Positions 35,901 through 49,513 of a stretch of DNA of 64,000 nucleotides are shown here, in pieces. The stretch comes from UBA1952 sp965246765 (GTDB taxonomy: Bacteria > Bacteroidota > Bacteroidia > Chitinophagales > Chitinophagaceae). Under the pieces are notes generated by a model that searched no databases, had not been told where the DNA came from, and saw nothing but the letters and a program-made list of their open reading frames with translations. Numbering within the stretch: position 1 is the stretch's first letter; every line of letters begins with the position of its first letter. The position numbers and the translations under genes were made by a program. The DNA is taken from contig CBDFFJ010000008.1 in assembly GCA_965246765.1 (NCBI GenBank), positions 62,001-126,000 on the forward strand. The letters run 5' to 3'.

Positions 35901-35910
35901 AGTTCTTTGA
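35901..35910 (+). promoter_or_regulatory. BoxA-like antitermination element in the 16S leader
   Basis: AGTTCTTTGA occurs here in the leader and again at 38363 in front of 23S. Similar boxA sequences recruit Nus factors to rRNA transcripts; the assignment is by position and repetition. Confidence 0.5.
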
Positions 35911-36182
35911 ATTAAGGAAGCAGCTGGGATTGAAGATGTAAATCTGATAATTCCGGCAGGTAAGAAGTTCAGAAAGTCGTAAGATAATCTGAGCTGTACA
36001 CAAAACGAACACGAACAAAAAACACAGGCTTCTGAATAGATGGAATCCGCAAGGAGGAGATTGAAAACAGAAACCGAAAAACAATTCAAATACAAGTAAG
36101 CTAGACTTTTAGTCAGCTTTTGTAGTAGCAATACTATAAGAGTACAAGCTAAGAATCTGACTTCTCTTTGTGAATACTATTT

Positions 36183-37708
<1,526 letters not shown>

Positions 37709-37808
37709 TAGAGTATCGCTCGTCCCCCGTACAAGGGGAATAAACGAGCGGCACCAAACAGTGCGTGTTCGGAAGAGACAAAGGCGCTATGCCCTAATCT
37801 TCATAGTG

Positions 37809-38097
37809 AGTAGATAGTCGTTAGTAATTAGTCGTTAGTCCTTCACCGGACTATCTACTTTCTACTCGCTACTTTCTACTATAAAAATTGCCTACTGTAT
37901 AAACAGCTGCTTTCCTTTTTTCAATATTTTATTGTGCCCAGTCTCGTAGCTCAGCCTGGTTAGAGCACTACACTGATAATGTAGGGGTCTCCAGTTCAAA
38001 TCTGGACGGGACTACTACATTGAAAGTAAAAAGTCGTTAGTAGAAAGTAGAAAGTTGTTTCCCATAGCTTTTGACTTTAGACTCTCTACTTTCTACT
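37809..38097 (+). repeat. Repeated 13-mer stem-loops in the 16S-23S spacer
   Basis: The spacer carries several copies of TCTACTTTCTACT or close variants (37854-37866, 37868-37880, 38085-38097) and an exact inverse copy AGTAGAAAGTAGA at 38039-38051. Two perfect hairpins result: AGTAGATAGTC with GACTATCTACT (37809-37819, 37849-37859), and the 13-mer pair around 38039-38097 between the two tRNAs. Related CTTTCTACT copies also lie before 5S near 41830. They could be processing stems or spreading filler repeats. Confidence 0.75.
37940..38014 (+). tRNA. tRNA-Ile (GAT)
   Basis: Spacer tRNA of the rRNA operon. AGTCTCG and CGGGACT form the acceptor stem with one G-T pair, the anticodon loop reads CTGATAA with anticodon GAT, and the T loop TTCAAAT is normal. 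CCA is not encoded. Confidence 0.95.
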
Positions 38098-38103
38098 GAT
38101 TCA

Positions 38104-38176
38104 GGGGGATTAGCTCAGCTGATAGAGCACCTGCCTTGCACGCAGGGGGTCAACGGTTTGAATCCGTTATCCTCCA
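38104..38176 (+). tRNA. tRNA-Ala (TGC)
   Basis: Second spacer tRNA. GGGGGAT pairs with ATCCTCC, the anticodon loop TTGCAC gives anticodon TGC, and the D arm TAGCTCAGCTGATAGAGCA and T arm are standard. 73 bases, no encoded CCA. Confidence 0.95.
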
Positions 38177-38634
38177 CACAAGAGGGGGACGAATGAGCAA
38201 TTTGCAACAGGCAATTTGCAGAGAGAGAAGGTGTTTGTTTAGAGTAGTTCTTTAGTAAAAGTTGATAAGGGCCGTATAGAGGCGGTGCCCAAAGTGGTTC
38301 AACTCCATTTTCTTATCCAACGAACGTGGTTAATCAGTTCAATCTGAGTAATCCCGGTTCTAAGTTCTTTGACATATTGGAATAAAGCAATTTATCTCGC
38401 TTAAGAGAAAAAGATACTGTAGTAATACAGTCTTTAATTTTTAAGTGAAATAGTAGTACAAAAGAAAAATGTAGAGCAGGCTTCCTTAATCATGCTGTAA
38501 AGCAGGTAATGGAAGCCGACAAAAGAAGAAAGTAGAAAAGAAGGTCCCGAGCCTTTTTTGTCTGACTTTTTGATAAAATAAGGTCTTTTATCTGAAGTGA
38601 TTACTTCTTCAGATAATCGTGCCGGTCTTTAAAG
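38177..38634 (+). other. tRNA-Ala to 23S spacer with boxA-like element
   Basis: About 460 bases without a gene. AGTTCTTTGA at 38363-38372 copies the leader boxA-like motif and continues as CATATTGG. The rest is A-rich transcribed spacer likely removed during processing. Confidence 0.6.
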
Positions 38635-41538
<2,904 letters not shown>

Positions 41539-41850
41539 TTATTTTTAGTATCAAGTACTTAGTAATAAGTATCAAGACTACAGAAGTAAGCCACTAGACA
41601 ATAAAATCAAACAAGTCAGCCTTAAAACGGGCCCTTCTTTTCTCCTCTCTTCTTCTTAATCGTTGAAAAGCTCAAAACATTCTTTTCCGGAAATGCTACC
41701 GGTATAATTGCTCCAATATGTCTCCCTTATTAGTGATCGTATAAAGTCTAAAGACCAAAGTCCGGAGCCGTGAATTAAAACAGCTTTCTGCACTGAAATA
41801 AGTTCAGCGCAGGCTTTTCTACTGAAAACTTTCTACTCCCTCCAAGACCT
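41539..41850 (+). other. 23S-5S spacer
   Basis: About 310 bases with no gene. It contains two direct AGTATCAAG copies (near 41549 and 41568), an A/T-rich stretch, and CTTTTCTACT / CTTTCTACT copies near 41814-41838 related to those in the 16S-23S spacer. Confidence 0.6.
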
Positions 41851-41965
41851 TATGGTGGTCTTGCCGGCGGTGCCTCCACCTCTTCCCATTCCGAACAGAG
41901 CAGTTAAGCCCGCCATGGCCAATGATACTACATGCTAAAATGTGGGAAAGTAGGTAGCCGCCATA
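41851..41965 (+). rRNA. 5S ribosomal RNA
   Basis: About 115 bases. The ends TATGGTGG and CCGCCATA pair, and the internal CCTCTTCCCATTCCGAACAGAG and TAAGCCCGCCATGGCC segments are conserved in 5S. It ends the rRNA operon and is followed by a terminator. Confidence 0.93.
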
Positions 41966-41975
41966 TCTTATTTAC

Positions 41976-42010
41976 AAGCCTTCAACTTAACCAGTTGGAG
42001 GCTTTTTTAT
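41976..42010 (+). terminator. rRNA operon terminator
   Basis: AAGCCTTCAACT pairs with AGTTGGAGGCTT (12 base pairs with one G-T) around a 5-base loop, followed by TTTTTTAT. A standard intrinsic terminator ten bases after 5S. Confidence 0.88.
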
Positions 42011-42366
42011 TGCCTGAATATCCACAGTGATAAGCTTGGTAATGTCGTTTACGGATAGTTAGAAAGACGAGATGCACCTACCTGTCTTCAATATGCTTTG
42101 TTTATCGTCACAGTTGGGCTTTCATATTCATCCGGCCTCGGCGCTCAATACCCGATACTTTACGATTGGCAAGAGTACCCTTATATGTTTCCTTTTAAAG
42201 AGCTCGGCGGCTATCGCTAAAGATTCCTGACAGATTTTATCTGATCCCGGTTCCGGCTTTTTTCGTTACTTGTGCCTGCTTTGGCGATCAAGGTTCAGTG
42301 CTAACGTTTTGTTGGGATTCGCCGTCTTACATGTTTGGACCCAGCACACCGTACAAACCACGCGTC
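42011..42366. other. Intergenic region after the rRNA operon
   Basis: About 355 bases. I see no convincing gene, RNA or repeat. A frame open from 42298 joins the peroxidase gene but has no signal-peptide character before the ATG at 42367, so it was treated as non-coding. Confidence 0.5.
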
Positions 42367-43494
42367 ATGAAAAAAATACTCGTCATCGCCGCAGCGCTCC
42401 CAATCGTGGCTCTTTGGTCTTGTCACAGAATGGATTCGCCGCTGCCGGAGAAGGGAGGCGCAGTATATCTTGACCTGCCGGCAGCCACGCATCGGTACTT
42501 TGATACATTCGGCCAGTCCACGGATTCTATTAATCAACAGGCTACACTTGGGCGGGTGCTTTTTTACGACCGGCATCTTTCCATAAACAACTCGGTATCA
42601 TGCGGCAGCTGCCATAAGCAGACTTTCGCTTTCTCAGATAATTCGGCGAAAAGCGCAGGATTTGCAAACCGACTGACAGGCCGCAACACGCCGGCTTTGC
42701 AGAATCTCGGATTCTCAGGATTTGGCGGATTTATAGGCATAGGAAACGGCTTTAAGTCTGGCGGCAGCTTATTCTGGGATGGCAGAGAGAGTAATCTTCA
42801 AACCCTGATTACACGACCTATTTCCAATCACGTAGAGATGGGGATTTCTGACCTGTCCTCTCTGGAGGAGAAGCTTCGTGTACTGCCTTACTACAAAGAA
42901 CTTTTTAAAAGCGCGTATGGTACAGAAGAAATATCTGTAGAGCGCATTTCAAGAGCCGTGTCCATCTTCGTCAACGCGCTTATTTCCAGAAACACGCGGT
43001 TTGACCAGAATCAAAGCGGAAAAAGCAGCCTTAGCGCGCAAGAGCAGGAGGGGTTTAACCTGTTTAATATCAAGTATAATTGCGCCGGTTGCCACAACGT
43101 ACAGGTGAATGGCTACTTCAGCGGCGGAAGCGGTCAGTTTGTAAGTATTGGCCTAGACATGTCTCCCACCGATAAAGGATTGGGAGTGATTACCCAAAGC
43201 TCAACAGACGATGGAAAATTTCGCGTGCCGAACCTGCGCAACGTCGCACTGACTGCCCCATATATGCACGATGGACGCTTTAAAACACTTGACGACGTTT
43301 TGGAACATTACAGTCACAATATACAAGCCAATGCAAATCTGGATCAGCGGCTCAGAAATCCTGCAACTCAAGCGCCCATGCGGATGAATATCAGCAGCCA
43401 TGAGAAGGAATCTATTATTGCTTTTTTAGGCACCCTCAGCGACCCCGATTTAATTACTAATCCTGCGTTTGCAGATCCGTTCAAGACGAGATAA
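42367..43494 (+). CDS. Di-haem cytochrome c peroxidase family lipoprotein
   Basis: A 375-residue exported protein of the MauG/CcpA group. The signal ends ALWSC, so lipidation at Cys19 is likely. Two c-type haem sites are seen: CGSCH at 79-83 and CAGCH at 239-243. The N-terminal domain has LGRVLFYDRHLSINNSVSCGSCH and the GFANRLTGRNTPALQN stretch; the C-terminal domain has FRVPNLRNVALTAPYMHDGRF with the likely distal Met. It would reduce hydrogen peroxide or oxidise another substrate in the periplasm. The ATG at 42367 is chosen for the signal peptide. A barrel protein follows after 6 bases. Confidence 0.9.
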   Translation: MKKILVIAAALPIVALWSCHRMDSPLPEKGGAVYLDLPAATHRYFDTFGQSTDSINQQATLGRVLFYDRHLSINNSVSCGSCHKQTFAFSDNSAKSAGFANRLTGRNTPALQNLGFSGFGGFIGIGNGFKSGGSLFWDGRESNLQTLITRPISNHVEMGISDLSSLEEKLRVLPYYKELFKSAYGTEEISVERISRAVSIFVNALISRNTRFDQNQSGKSSLSAQEQEGFNLFNIKYNCAGCHNVQVNGYFSGGSGQFVSIGLDMSPTDKGLGVITQSSTDDGKFRVPNLRNVALTAPYMHDGRFKTLDDVLEHYSHNIQANANLDQRLRNPATQAPMRMNISSHEKESIIAFLGTLSDPDLITNPAFADPFKTR

Positions 43495-43500
43495 CGCTTC

Positions 43501-44214
43501 ATGAAGAAATTTGCTTTAGTCTTTATCGCCACATTGGCGACAACTTCCCTTCTTGCCCAGACAGATACCAAAGAGGCAGCGCCTGTTGGCAAAAAATTCA
43601 ATCATTATGCTGGTATTCAGCTAAATGAGCTGGTGCGGCAGGTTTTTAACTTCGGGGGTGGCGCCGTTACAGCCAACACTAATCCTTACCTATTCACATA
43701 CAATATTAATCATGCCCGCACGGGTCTGGGCCTACGCATTGGCGCAGGCTACAACTACCAGTCCGAAACCAATGATGACGGTATCACCCGCCGCAGCACA
43801 GACATTAACGACCTGCAGGCACGGTTCGGGATTGAAAAAATGTTCAGCCTGTCTGAAAAGTGGAGCGCCGGCGTTGGGCTGGATGCTGTGGTGAGCCACA
43901 ACGACGACTACACCAAAAGTGCTGTGCGTGGATTTGATACTGTGACCACCATCACGTCTTCAAAAATCACAAGCTATGGCGGTGGTCCCATGGCATGGCT
44001 GCGTTATCATATTTCTGACCGCGTGTTGATAGGCACCGAGAGCAGCTATTATTACACAAGTGGCCAGCAAACGGACGATATTATCATCACGCGCCGAACC
44101 TTTACCGGCGGCGCCGGCGGGCAGCTGGAAAGCACTGCCACAAATGTGGACGAAGGACACAAAGCCGGTAAATTGTCCGTCCCTGTTGCATTTTACCTGA
44201 TTGTCCGTTTCTGA
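43501..44214 (+). CDS. Predicted outer-membrane beta-barrel protein, unknown function
   Basis: A 237-residue protein with a signal peptide ending SLLAQ and alternating short strands (HYAGIQLNELVRQV, GLRIGAGYNYQ, then WLRYHISDRVLIGTESSYYY) that end in FYLIVRF. The terminal aromatic residue is typical of barrel proteins. It lies 6 bases downstream of the peroxidase gene and is probably co-transcribed with it. No family could be recognised; a link with the peroxidase is by position only. Confidence 0.65.
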   Translation: MKKFALVFIATLATTSLLAQTDTKEAAPVGKKFNHYAGIQLNELVRQVFNFGGGAVTANTNPYLFTYNINHARTGLGLRIGAGYNYQSETNDDGITRRSTDINDLQARFGIEKMFSLSEKWSAGVGLDAVVSHNDDYTKSAVRGFDTVTTITSSKITSYGGGPMAWLRYHISDRVLIGTESSYYYTSGQQTDDIIITRRTFTGGAGGQLESTATNVDEGHKAGKLSVPVAFYLIVRF

Positions 44215-44223
44215 GAAAACCCA

Positions 44224-45216
44224 CTATGGCAGAAAGGCTATAATGTGGTCCGCAATCTGAGCAGCCGGAATACTTCTTATACAAATACATCCGGATGGTG
44301 CATCGCGGCAATCGCTGCACGCCTTTGACAATGCAAATGCGGTAGCGGCGCTCCCCAACGGCGCCCAACGCCCGGCATGCATGGGCCTGATAGACGGATA
44401 GATCCCCAAAGCCACTTTTCCCAGAGCTGCGGCTATGTGCAGGGGGCCGGTACTGGCCGCTACAAGGCAGTCACAGGCAGCTATAAAAGAAATAAAGCCG
44501 GACAAGTCCATCTGCCCTGAAATATCTGTGACATCATGTCCTACGGCTTCAAGCAGCGGCTTTAACTGTTCCGTATCGGCGGCCGTTCCTGAAATAAAAA
44601 TCTGGTAGTGATCCCTCGGAAGCAACCTGACCAGGTCTGCAAAATGCTCAAGCCCCCACTCGCGTGCGCTGCCCTGAGACTTCGGATGCAGAATAATATG
44701 CCTCATGCCGTCCTGCAGAAGGCGTCTGTGCGCTTCAGGCAGGGGCCTTACGTCTTTGAATGAATACAAACTGCCTAATTCTTTCGTCTCAAACACCCTG
44801 CGTATGCCGAGCGGCGCAAGTAGCAATGTATTGAGCTGAGCCTCATGCAGGTCAGCGTTTTTCCTCTTTAGCTTCACCAGCTTATTGCATGTAAGCCAGT
44901 GGTAGGGCCTGCTCCATGTGCCTATTCGCAGCCTTATTCCAAGCTGCTTCGCCTTTAAGGCAATATCCCTCCGCGGAAACACGTGGATAATCACGTCCCA
45001 TTCGCAGGAACGCGCTTTTAAAAAGTCTTCCGACTCCACAAACTGGTCAACAGCATCGCAGCAATCAATCACTGGCTTAGTGTAAGATCTTCCGAGAAAG
45101 CCAATCCAGGCTTCCGGAAATCTTTCGCGGAGGATGGTCGCAAGCGGCAGGGTCAGTACCACATCGCCAATCGCGTCTGTCCGGCTAATAAGGAGGCGCT
45201 GCATGGGAGCCGGCAT
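44224..45216 (-). CDS. Glycosyltransferase family 9 (heptosyltransferase-like)
   Basis: A 330-residue GT-B enzyme of the ADP-heptose:LPS heptosyltransferase family. LLISRTDAIGDVVLTLPLATILRERFP is the characteristic N-terminus with the conserved Asp. HPKSQGSAREWGLEHFADLV and a STGPLHIAAALGKVALGIYP block form the nucleotide-sugar site. It probably adds heptose or a related sugar to the LPS inner core and fits the gmhA/gmhB genes elsewhere in the window. Met5 (45204) is an alternative start. A CSDCRDAPSGCICIRSI cysteine cluster near the end is notable and common in this family. Confidence 0.87.
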   Translation of the reverse strand: MPAPMQRLLISRTDAIGDVVLTLPLATILRERFPEAWIGFLGRSYTKPVIDCCDAVDQFVESEDFLKARSCEWDVIIHVFPRRDIALKAKQLGIRLRIGTWSRPYHWLTCNKLVKLKRKNADLHEAQLNTLLLAPLGIRRVFETKELGSLYSFKDVRPLPEAHRRLLQDGMRHIILHPKSQGSAREWGLEHFADLVRLLPRDHYQIFISGTAADTEQLKPLLEAVGHDVTDISGQMDLSGFISFIAACDCLVAASTGPLHIAAALGKVALGIYPSIRPMHAGRWAPLGSAATAFALSKACSDCRDAPSGCICIRSIPAAQIADHIIAFLP

Positions 45217-45304
45217 GGGCGAAAGTGTTGTTGATTAACCCGTTCTTCAGAATTAGCCGTGCATCTGGCGCGACCCTTGCAGGACAGACGGTAAATTTAT
45301 ACTC

Positions 45305-46126
45305 ATGAGGATAAAACGGCAAAAAGCCTTCTTGCGTTTACTTTTCCTGATCGCAATCGGAATAAGCTTCGGATATGAGCACAATGCAGCGGCACAAGGA
45401 ATATCGATAGACACCGGCCTCGCGATCCTGCAGCCTGAAGACGCCGCGCCGCAAAATGCGCAAAAGCTGTCTCAGCGGGTTTTTGGCGGCAGCAATCAGA
45501 ATGGAGCATGCACTTATTTTGAGCTTCAGCAGGTTGCGGAAAGTGCTGCCGCCGCAGCTGGCGCTAATGTGCTGCACATCATATCCAAAACGCAGCATTC
45601 ACGCAGCCAGCCCTGCGATGCCGTTGAGGTGGCGTTCTATCGCGGCAGTAATCCCAGGCAGGCAGAGCAGTCTTTTCGGTGGAATAGAGGCCGCAAGCTG
45701 ACTTGGGATGACTTCAGGGGCAAGGTTCGCAATGGCGCAGGTGATCATATAGCCGCCGAGACGTCCTGTGGCATTGCCATTGAGACAAGCCTTACCGGCT
45801 CCGGCAGCCTGGCTAAAGTATATGTCTATAACACCTTTGATAAGCAGCAGTCGTGGGTGCGGCGTGACTTTGACCGTGACGATGTGCTGCGGCATGAGCA
45901 GGGCCACTGGGACATCTGTGAGCTTTATACGCGCGAAATGCAAAGGCGTTTTGACAATGCGCGTATCCGGGGCGATCATCTGAAGGAGGACGTAGAAAAA
46001 ATTTACGATGGCGTGAGCCGTGCCTATGAAGCGCGGCAAGAGCTCTATGAGCAGCAGACTATGCATGGCACCGTGCTATCCGAACAACAACGCTGGACTC
46101 AAATGCTCGCCACGGAGCTTGAGTGA
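45305..46126 (+). CDS. DUF922-like putative secreted zinc-dependent protease
   Basis: A 273-residue exported protein with a signal region at about 8-30 (LRLLFLIAIGISFGY...AAAQ). The core has LTWDDFRGKV (residues 132-141) and HEQGH at 197-201 in VLRHEQGHWDICELY, an HExxH zinc motif as in the DUF922 family of predicted secreted proteases. Proteolytic activity has not been shown for most members. The following hydrolase gene begins within the last bases or shortly after, depending on its start. Confidence 0.72.
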   Translation: MRIKRQKAFLRLLFLIAIGISFGYEHNAAAQGISIDTGLAILQPEDAAPQNAQKLSQRVFGGSNQNGACTYFELQQVAESAAAAAGANVLHIISKTQHSRSQPCDAVEVAFYRGSNPRQAEQSFRWNRGRKLTWDDFRGKVRNGAGDHIAAETSCGIAIETSLTGSGSLAKVYVYNTFDKQQSWVRRDFDRDDVLRHEQGHWDICELYTREMQRRFDNARIRGDHLKEDVEKIYDGVSRAYEARQELYEQQTMHGTVLSEQQRWTQMLATELE

Positions 46127-46185
46127 ATTCCAGATCAGTAAAACAGGTTTTTTGCCGCGTAAAACCTGGCGGCCTACTTTCGGGA

Positions 46186-47148
46186 ATGCGATTTTCATTG
46201 CTTCTGGGCATTTTGCTTGCACCGCTTTCTTTATTCGCACTGCAGCGAGACACAACTATCACGCTAACGACCTCAAAGGGCGGCAGTATTCATGGAACGC
46301 TTACACTGCCCGACGGGAAGCTGCCGGCACCCTTGGTAATTATCATTGCCGGGTCTGGTCCTACAGACCGCGACGGCAATCAGACGAATCTGCGGAACAA
46401 TTCGCTCCGATACCTGGCCGATTCCCTCGCCGGACGCGGCATTGCCAGCCTCCGCTATGACAAGCGTGGCATTGGCGCCAGCAAAGCAGCCGCTCCCGAT
46501 GAGCGAGACCTGCGATTTGACGATTATGTTACCGACGCGGTGAGTTGGGTAAAGCAGTTGCAAAAGGACAAGCGCTTCTCAAAGATCTACATCGCCGGAC
46601 ACAGCGAAGGCTCGCTGATAGGAATGCTTGCCGCCCAGCAAACCTCTGTTGCGGGCTACATTTCAATTGCGGGTGCGTCTATGCCCGCCGATTCTATCGT
46701 TCTGGCCCAGATAACGGCATCTCCGGTCTTCCCGCGAACCGTTATAGACAGCATGCGCATGTACTTCAAAATCCTGCGCCGCGGACAGCTGATCGATGAC
46801 GTTCCTACTGGTTTTTATCAGGCATTGCTGCGCAAGAGCGTGCAGCCATACGTTATATCATGGATGAAATACAATCCGGCGCTTGAAATAGCCAGGCTGA
46901 AAGTTCCTGTGCTTATCATTCAGGGTACAACCGATTTACAGGTGGACACGGTTAATGCCTATGCCCTTGCCGCAGCTAAGCCGGATGCAAAGCTGCTCAT
47001 CATTCCAAAGATGAACCATGTGCTTAAAGAGTCTTCGCGCGATCTATCCGAAAACCAGCTTACCTACATCAGCCCCGAATTTGCGCTCAAGCGCGAGCTG
47101 ACGCCCGCAATCAGCGCGTTTATCTTTCCCGCCACGAGGCATCGGTGA
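46186..47148 (+). CDS. Exported alpha/beta hydrolase
   Basis: A 320-residue serine hydrolase with an N-terminal signal (RFSLLLGILLAPLSLFA). The oxyanion region IIIAGSGPTDRDGN, the nucleophile elbow GHSEG with Ser140, an Asp in GTTDLQVD and a His in KMNHVLK make a complete triad. It resembles the periplasmic esterase/dienelactone-hydrolase-like family common in Bacteroidota; the substrate is unknown. A GTG at 46123 would extend it into a 4-base overlap with the previous gene but lacks a signal-like start, so ATG 46186 is preferred. A TTTG and TACTTTCG pair upstream is a weak promoter candidate. Confidence 0.82.
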   Translation: MRFSLLLGILLAPLSLFALQRDTTITLTTSKGGSIHGTLTLPDGKLPAPLVIIIAGSGPTDRDGNQTNLRNNSLRYLADSLAGRGIASLRYDKRGIGASKAAAPDERDLRFDDYVTDAVSWVKQLQKDKRFSKIYIAGHSEGSLIGMLAAQQTSVAGYISIAGASMPADSIVLAQITASPVFPRTVIDSMRMYFKILRRGQLIDDVPTGFYQALLRKSVQPYVISWMKYNPALEIARLKVPVLIIQGTTDLQVDTVNAYALAAAKPDAKLLIIPKMNHVLKESSRDLSENQLTYISPEFALKRELTPAISAFIFPATRHR

Positions 47149-47149
47149 C

Positions 47150-48013
47150 TCAGCGAACAGGCGACACCGAATAACCGGCCTTTCGCAGCAGCGCAATAAC
47201 GCCGGCATCGCCCCAAAGGTGCCCTGCGCCCACGGCAAAGAATGTCGGCGCTTCCGTCATCAGCTTTGCTATACGTGGCACCCACTTCCGGTTGCGGTCG
47301 TCCAGGAAGACGCCCAGATTATCTCCTAACTCTTTAGATGCGCTTACCTGCCGGTAAAGCTCCGGCAGATCCTGCTGTTTATATGCCGCAAGCATGCCTG
47401 CATACTCTGTTTTACTTTTTGAAAAAGAGTCTGCCGCTTGCATGAGCATCGCCACCACGCTGTCGTCCGGCAAGGTATTGAACACCGCAATCTGATCGGT
47501 GACGGCTTCCAGCCCCACAACTTCCTGCTTTGCCTTTTGGGCAAGCTCCATGATATTGCCTTCATAGGATACCGGAAACGGGCAGTCAACACTCTTGGCA
47601 GCCAGCAGGCTCTCCAGCACCATCGGCTTCATCATCTGCATCTGACTGATGTCCGCCCCGACAGAATCTTTCATGATGCGGCTCAGCCGCGACCATTGCG
47701 CAGTGCTGAAGTAGTCCTGCAGCTTTTTCCCGTCGTTGCTCATAAACCCGCCCGAGGCTTCCGTCAATACCGACGGGTCGTCCATGTCCAGCTCAAAGCA
47801 GACTTTGCGGCATCCGGCGAGGCTTTTTTTCATCGCATCCGTCCACAGATAGTCGTCTGGGCATAGCATGTGAATAGTGCCGAAGAGATAAGAGGGCGCC
47901 CTGAGCCCATGCCCTTCAATTTTCCAAAGCAGTGATTTATTATCGGCGGGTTGGGCCGCCCTGCAAGAGCAAAGGACAGAGCACAGCAACAGCCATGTGA
48001 TGATGCGTTTCAT
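47150..48013 (-). CDS. TraB/GumN family lipoprotein
   Basis: A 287-residue putative lipoprotein with signal ending LCSC (Cys17). It has the family's two conserved glycine-histidine motifs, YLFGTIHML near residues 42-50 and FAVGAGHLWGDAGVIALLRKAGY near the C-terminus, plus an EVVGLEAVTDQIAVF segment. TraB/GumN proteins are thought to be erythromycin-esterase- or Tiki-like metalloproteases, but function here is unknown. It converges with the alpha/beta hydrolase gene and follows the ZIP transporter gene by 11 bases. Confidence 0.84.
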   Translation of the reverse strand: MKRIITWLLLCSVLCSCRAAQPADNKSLLWKIEGHGLRAPSYLFGTIHMLCPDDYLWTDAMKKSLAGCRKVCFELDMDDPSVLTEASGGFMSNDGKKLQDYFSTAQWSRLSRIMKDSVGADISQMQMMKPMVLESLLAAKSVDCPFPVSYEGNIMELAQKAKQEVVGLEAVTDQIAVFNTLPDDSVVAMLMQAADSFSKSKTEYAGMLAAYKQQDLPELYRQVSASKELGDNLGVFLDDRNRKWVPRIAKLMTEAPTFFAVGAGHLWGDAGVIALLRKAGYSVSPVR

Positions 48014-48024
48014 TGTTGGGATTT

Positions 48025-48756
48025 TTACTCAAAAAGCAAGGTCAGGCCGGCCAGCAGAACGCCGGCCAGCATAGCCATCACTTTCTGGCGCGTCAGCAGG
48101 TGCTGCCGGGTGCCGCTTTCAAAAAAAATGGTGGTTGCAATATGGATAAAAGCGCCTGCAACAACCGGTATCAGAGCGGTTACCGTTCTGGCGATTGCGC
48201 CGTAATGCATGCCCAACCTCGCGGAGACTATGGAGGCAAGTGGGGTAATCAACGAGAACAGGAGCAGCGCGAAAAAGGTCTTACCTTTTTTAAAAACAGA
48301 CTGAAGCAGAATGCCCAGGAGCATTGCCTCAGGCAGCTTGTGTGCGCCTACGGCCAGGTATAGCGACGGATTGGTGGCCGCGCTCCGGTAGTTGAATCCC
48401 AGCGGCAGGCCTTCCATGAACGCATGCACCGACAAGCCGGTCAGTATGCCTATTACCGGCACCTTATGACCGTGGTCATGCGGGTGGACGTGGGCGTGGC
48501 CGTGCTCCACGCCATGCGTGGCGCGCTGGATAACAAGCTGCAGGAAAAAGCCGCAGAGAAGATAGATGCCTGCACGCTCCGGAATGTCTTTGAACGTTTC
48601 CGGTAGAAGATGCAGACAGGTGATGCCAAGCAGGAACGAACCCGAAAAGGCAAGCAGTAAATGCATGCGGCGCTCATCCGGCGGCCCCGTAAGGATGGGG
48701 AGGGCGCCGCCGGCAAGGGTTACGACGAACAGCAGTAAATCTGGGAAAAGGTGCAT
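48025..48756 (-). CDS. ZIP family metal transporter
   Basis: A 243-residue inner-membrane protein with about eight spans. The His-rich cytoplasmic loop GVEHGHAHVHPHDHGHK (around 83-99) and the metal-path motifs HAFMEGLPLG and AHKLPEAMLLG are typical of ZIP proteins importing zinc, iron or other divalent cations. The direction and metal are family knowledge. It is followed on the same strand by the GumN-like gene and diverges from yqgE. Confidence 0.87.
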   Translation of the reverse strand: MHLFPDLLLFVVTLAGGALPILTGPPDERRMHLLLAFSGSFLLGITCLHLLPETFKDIPERAGIYLLCGFFLQLVIQRATHGVEHGHAHVHPHDHGHKVPVIGILTGLSVHAFMEGLPLGFNYRSAATNPSLYLAVGAHKLPEAMLLGILLQSVFKKGKTFFALLLFSLITPLASIVSARLGMHYGAIARTVTALIPVVAGAFIHIATTIFFESGTRQHLLTRQKVMAMLAGVLLAGLTLLFE

Positions 48757-48870
48757 AGCGTGCCGGACTGCAATTTAGGCTTATCACAACCTTTGATCCT
48801 CGCCCGGTGCCAACTACGGCATGAATTTTTCCCATTATCAGCCAGGTCTCCCAACTAACGAGACTAAACA

Positions 48871-49449
48871 ATGGACTTTCTAAATCCACATAAACAAAGT
48901 GGCATTCTTCCGGCGACGGGCAGGCTGCTCATTGCCGAGCCAATGTTGGGCGATCCTTCCTTCGCACGTAGCGTAGTGCTGCTCTGCGAGCATGGCCCGG
49001 ACGGCACGGTCGGCTTCTCGCTCAATCGCCCGACAGAACATACACTGGGTGATCTGCTGCCGGAGCTCTATACGCCTTTGTTGCCCGTATTCCAAGGCGG
49101 CCCTGTACAGCTGGATACATTGCATATGCTGCACCGTGCGCCGCTGTCTTTCGGAGGCACCGAAATCGCGGACGGTGTTTATTGGGGCGGCAGCTATGAG
49201 GCGCTCCAGGAGTCTGTGATGCACAACAGCTATCAGCCCATTGACCTGCGGCTGTTTGTGGGCTACTCCGGCTGGGGCGCCGGCCAGCTGGAAAAGGAGC
49301 TTGAGGAAGGCTCGTGGATTGTAGCTAACGTATCGCCACACCTTATTTTTGAAACGGATCCCGATGTGCTCTGGAAAACGGCGATTGAATCGCTTGGGCC
49401 TGAGTTTGCCTACCTCACTATTCTGCCTATCAATCCGCAGTTGAACTGA
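48871..49449 (+). CDS. YqgE/AlgH family protein
   Basis: A 192-residue single-domain protein. GRLLIAEPMLGDPSFARSVVLLCEH opens the family fold, NRPTEHTLGDLLPEL, a FQGGPVQLDTLHMLHR segment and FVGYSGWGAGQLEKELEEGSW complete it. The structure is known for relatives but the role is not; AlgH affects alginate regulation in Pseudomonas. It is a single gene closed by a strong hairpin. Confidence 0.92.
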   Translation: MDFLNPHKQSGILPATGRLLIAEPMLGDPSFARSVVLLCEHGPDGTVGFSLNRPTEHTLGDLLPELYTPLLPVFQGGPVQLDTLHMLHRAPLSFGGTEIADGVYWGGSYEALQESVMHNSYQPIDLRLFVGYSGWGAGQLEKELEEGSWIVANVSPHLIFETDPDVLWKTAIESLGPEFAYLTILPINPQLN

Positions 49450-49467
49450 TTCATTTCGTATAACAGA

Positions 49468-49492
49468 AAATCCCCGGCTATACCGGGGATTT
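49468..49492. terminator. Terminator after yqgE
   Basis: AAATCCCCGG and CCGGGGATTT form a perfect 10-base-pair stem around CTATA, between the convergent yqgE gene and the next minus-strand gene, and can serve both. Confidence 0.85.
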
Positions 49493-49513
49493 CTACTTAT
49501 AACAAACCTAAAG

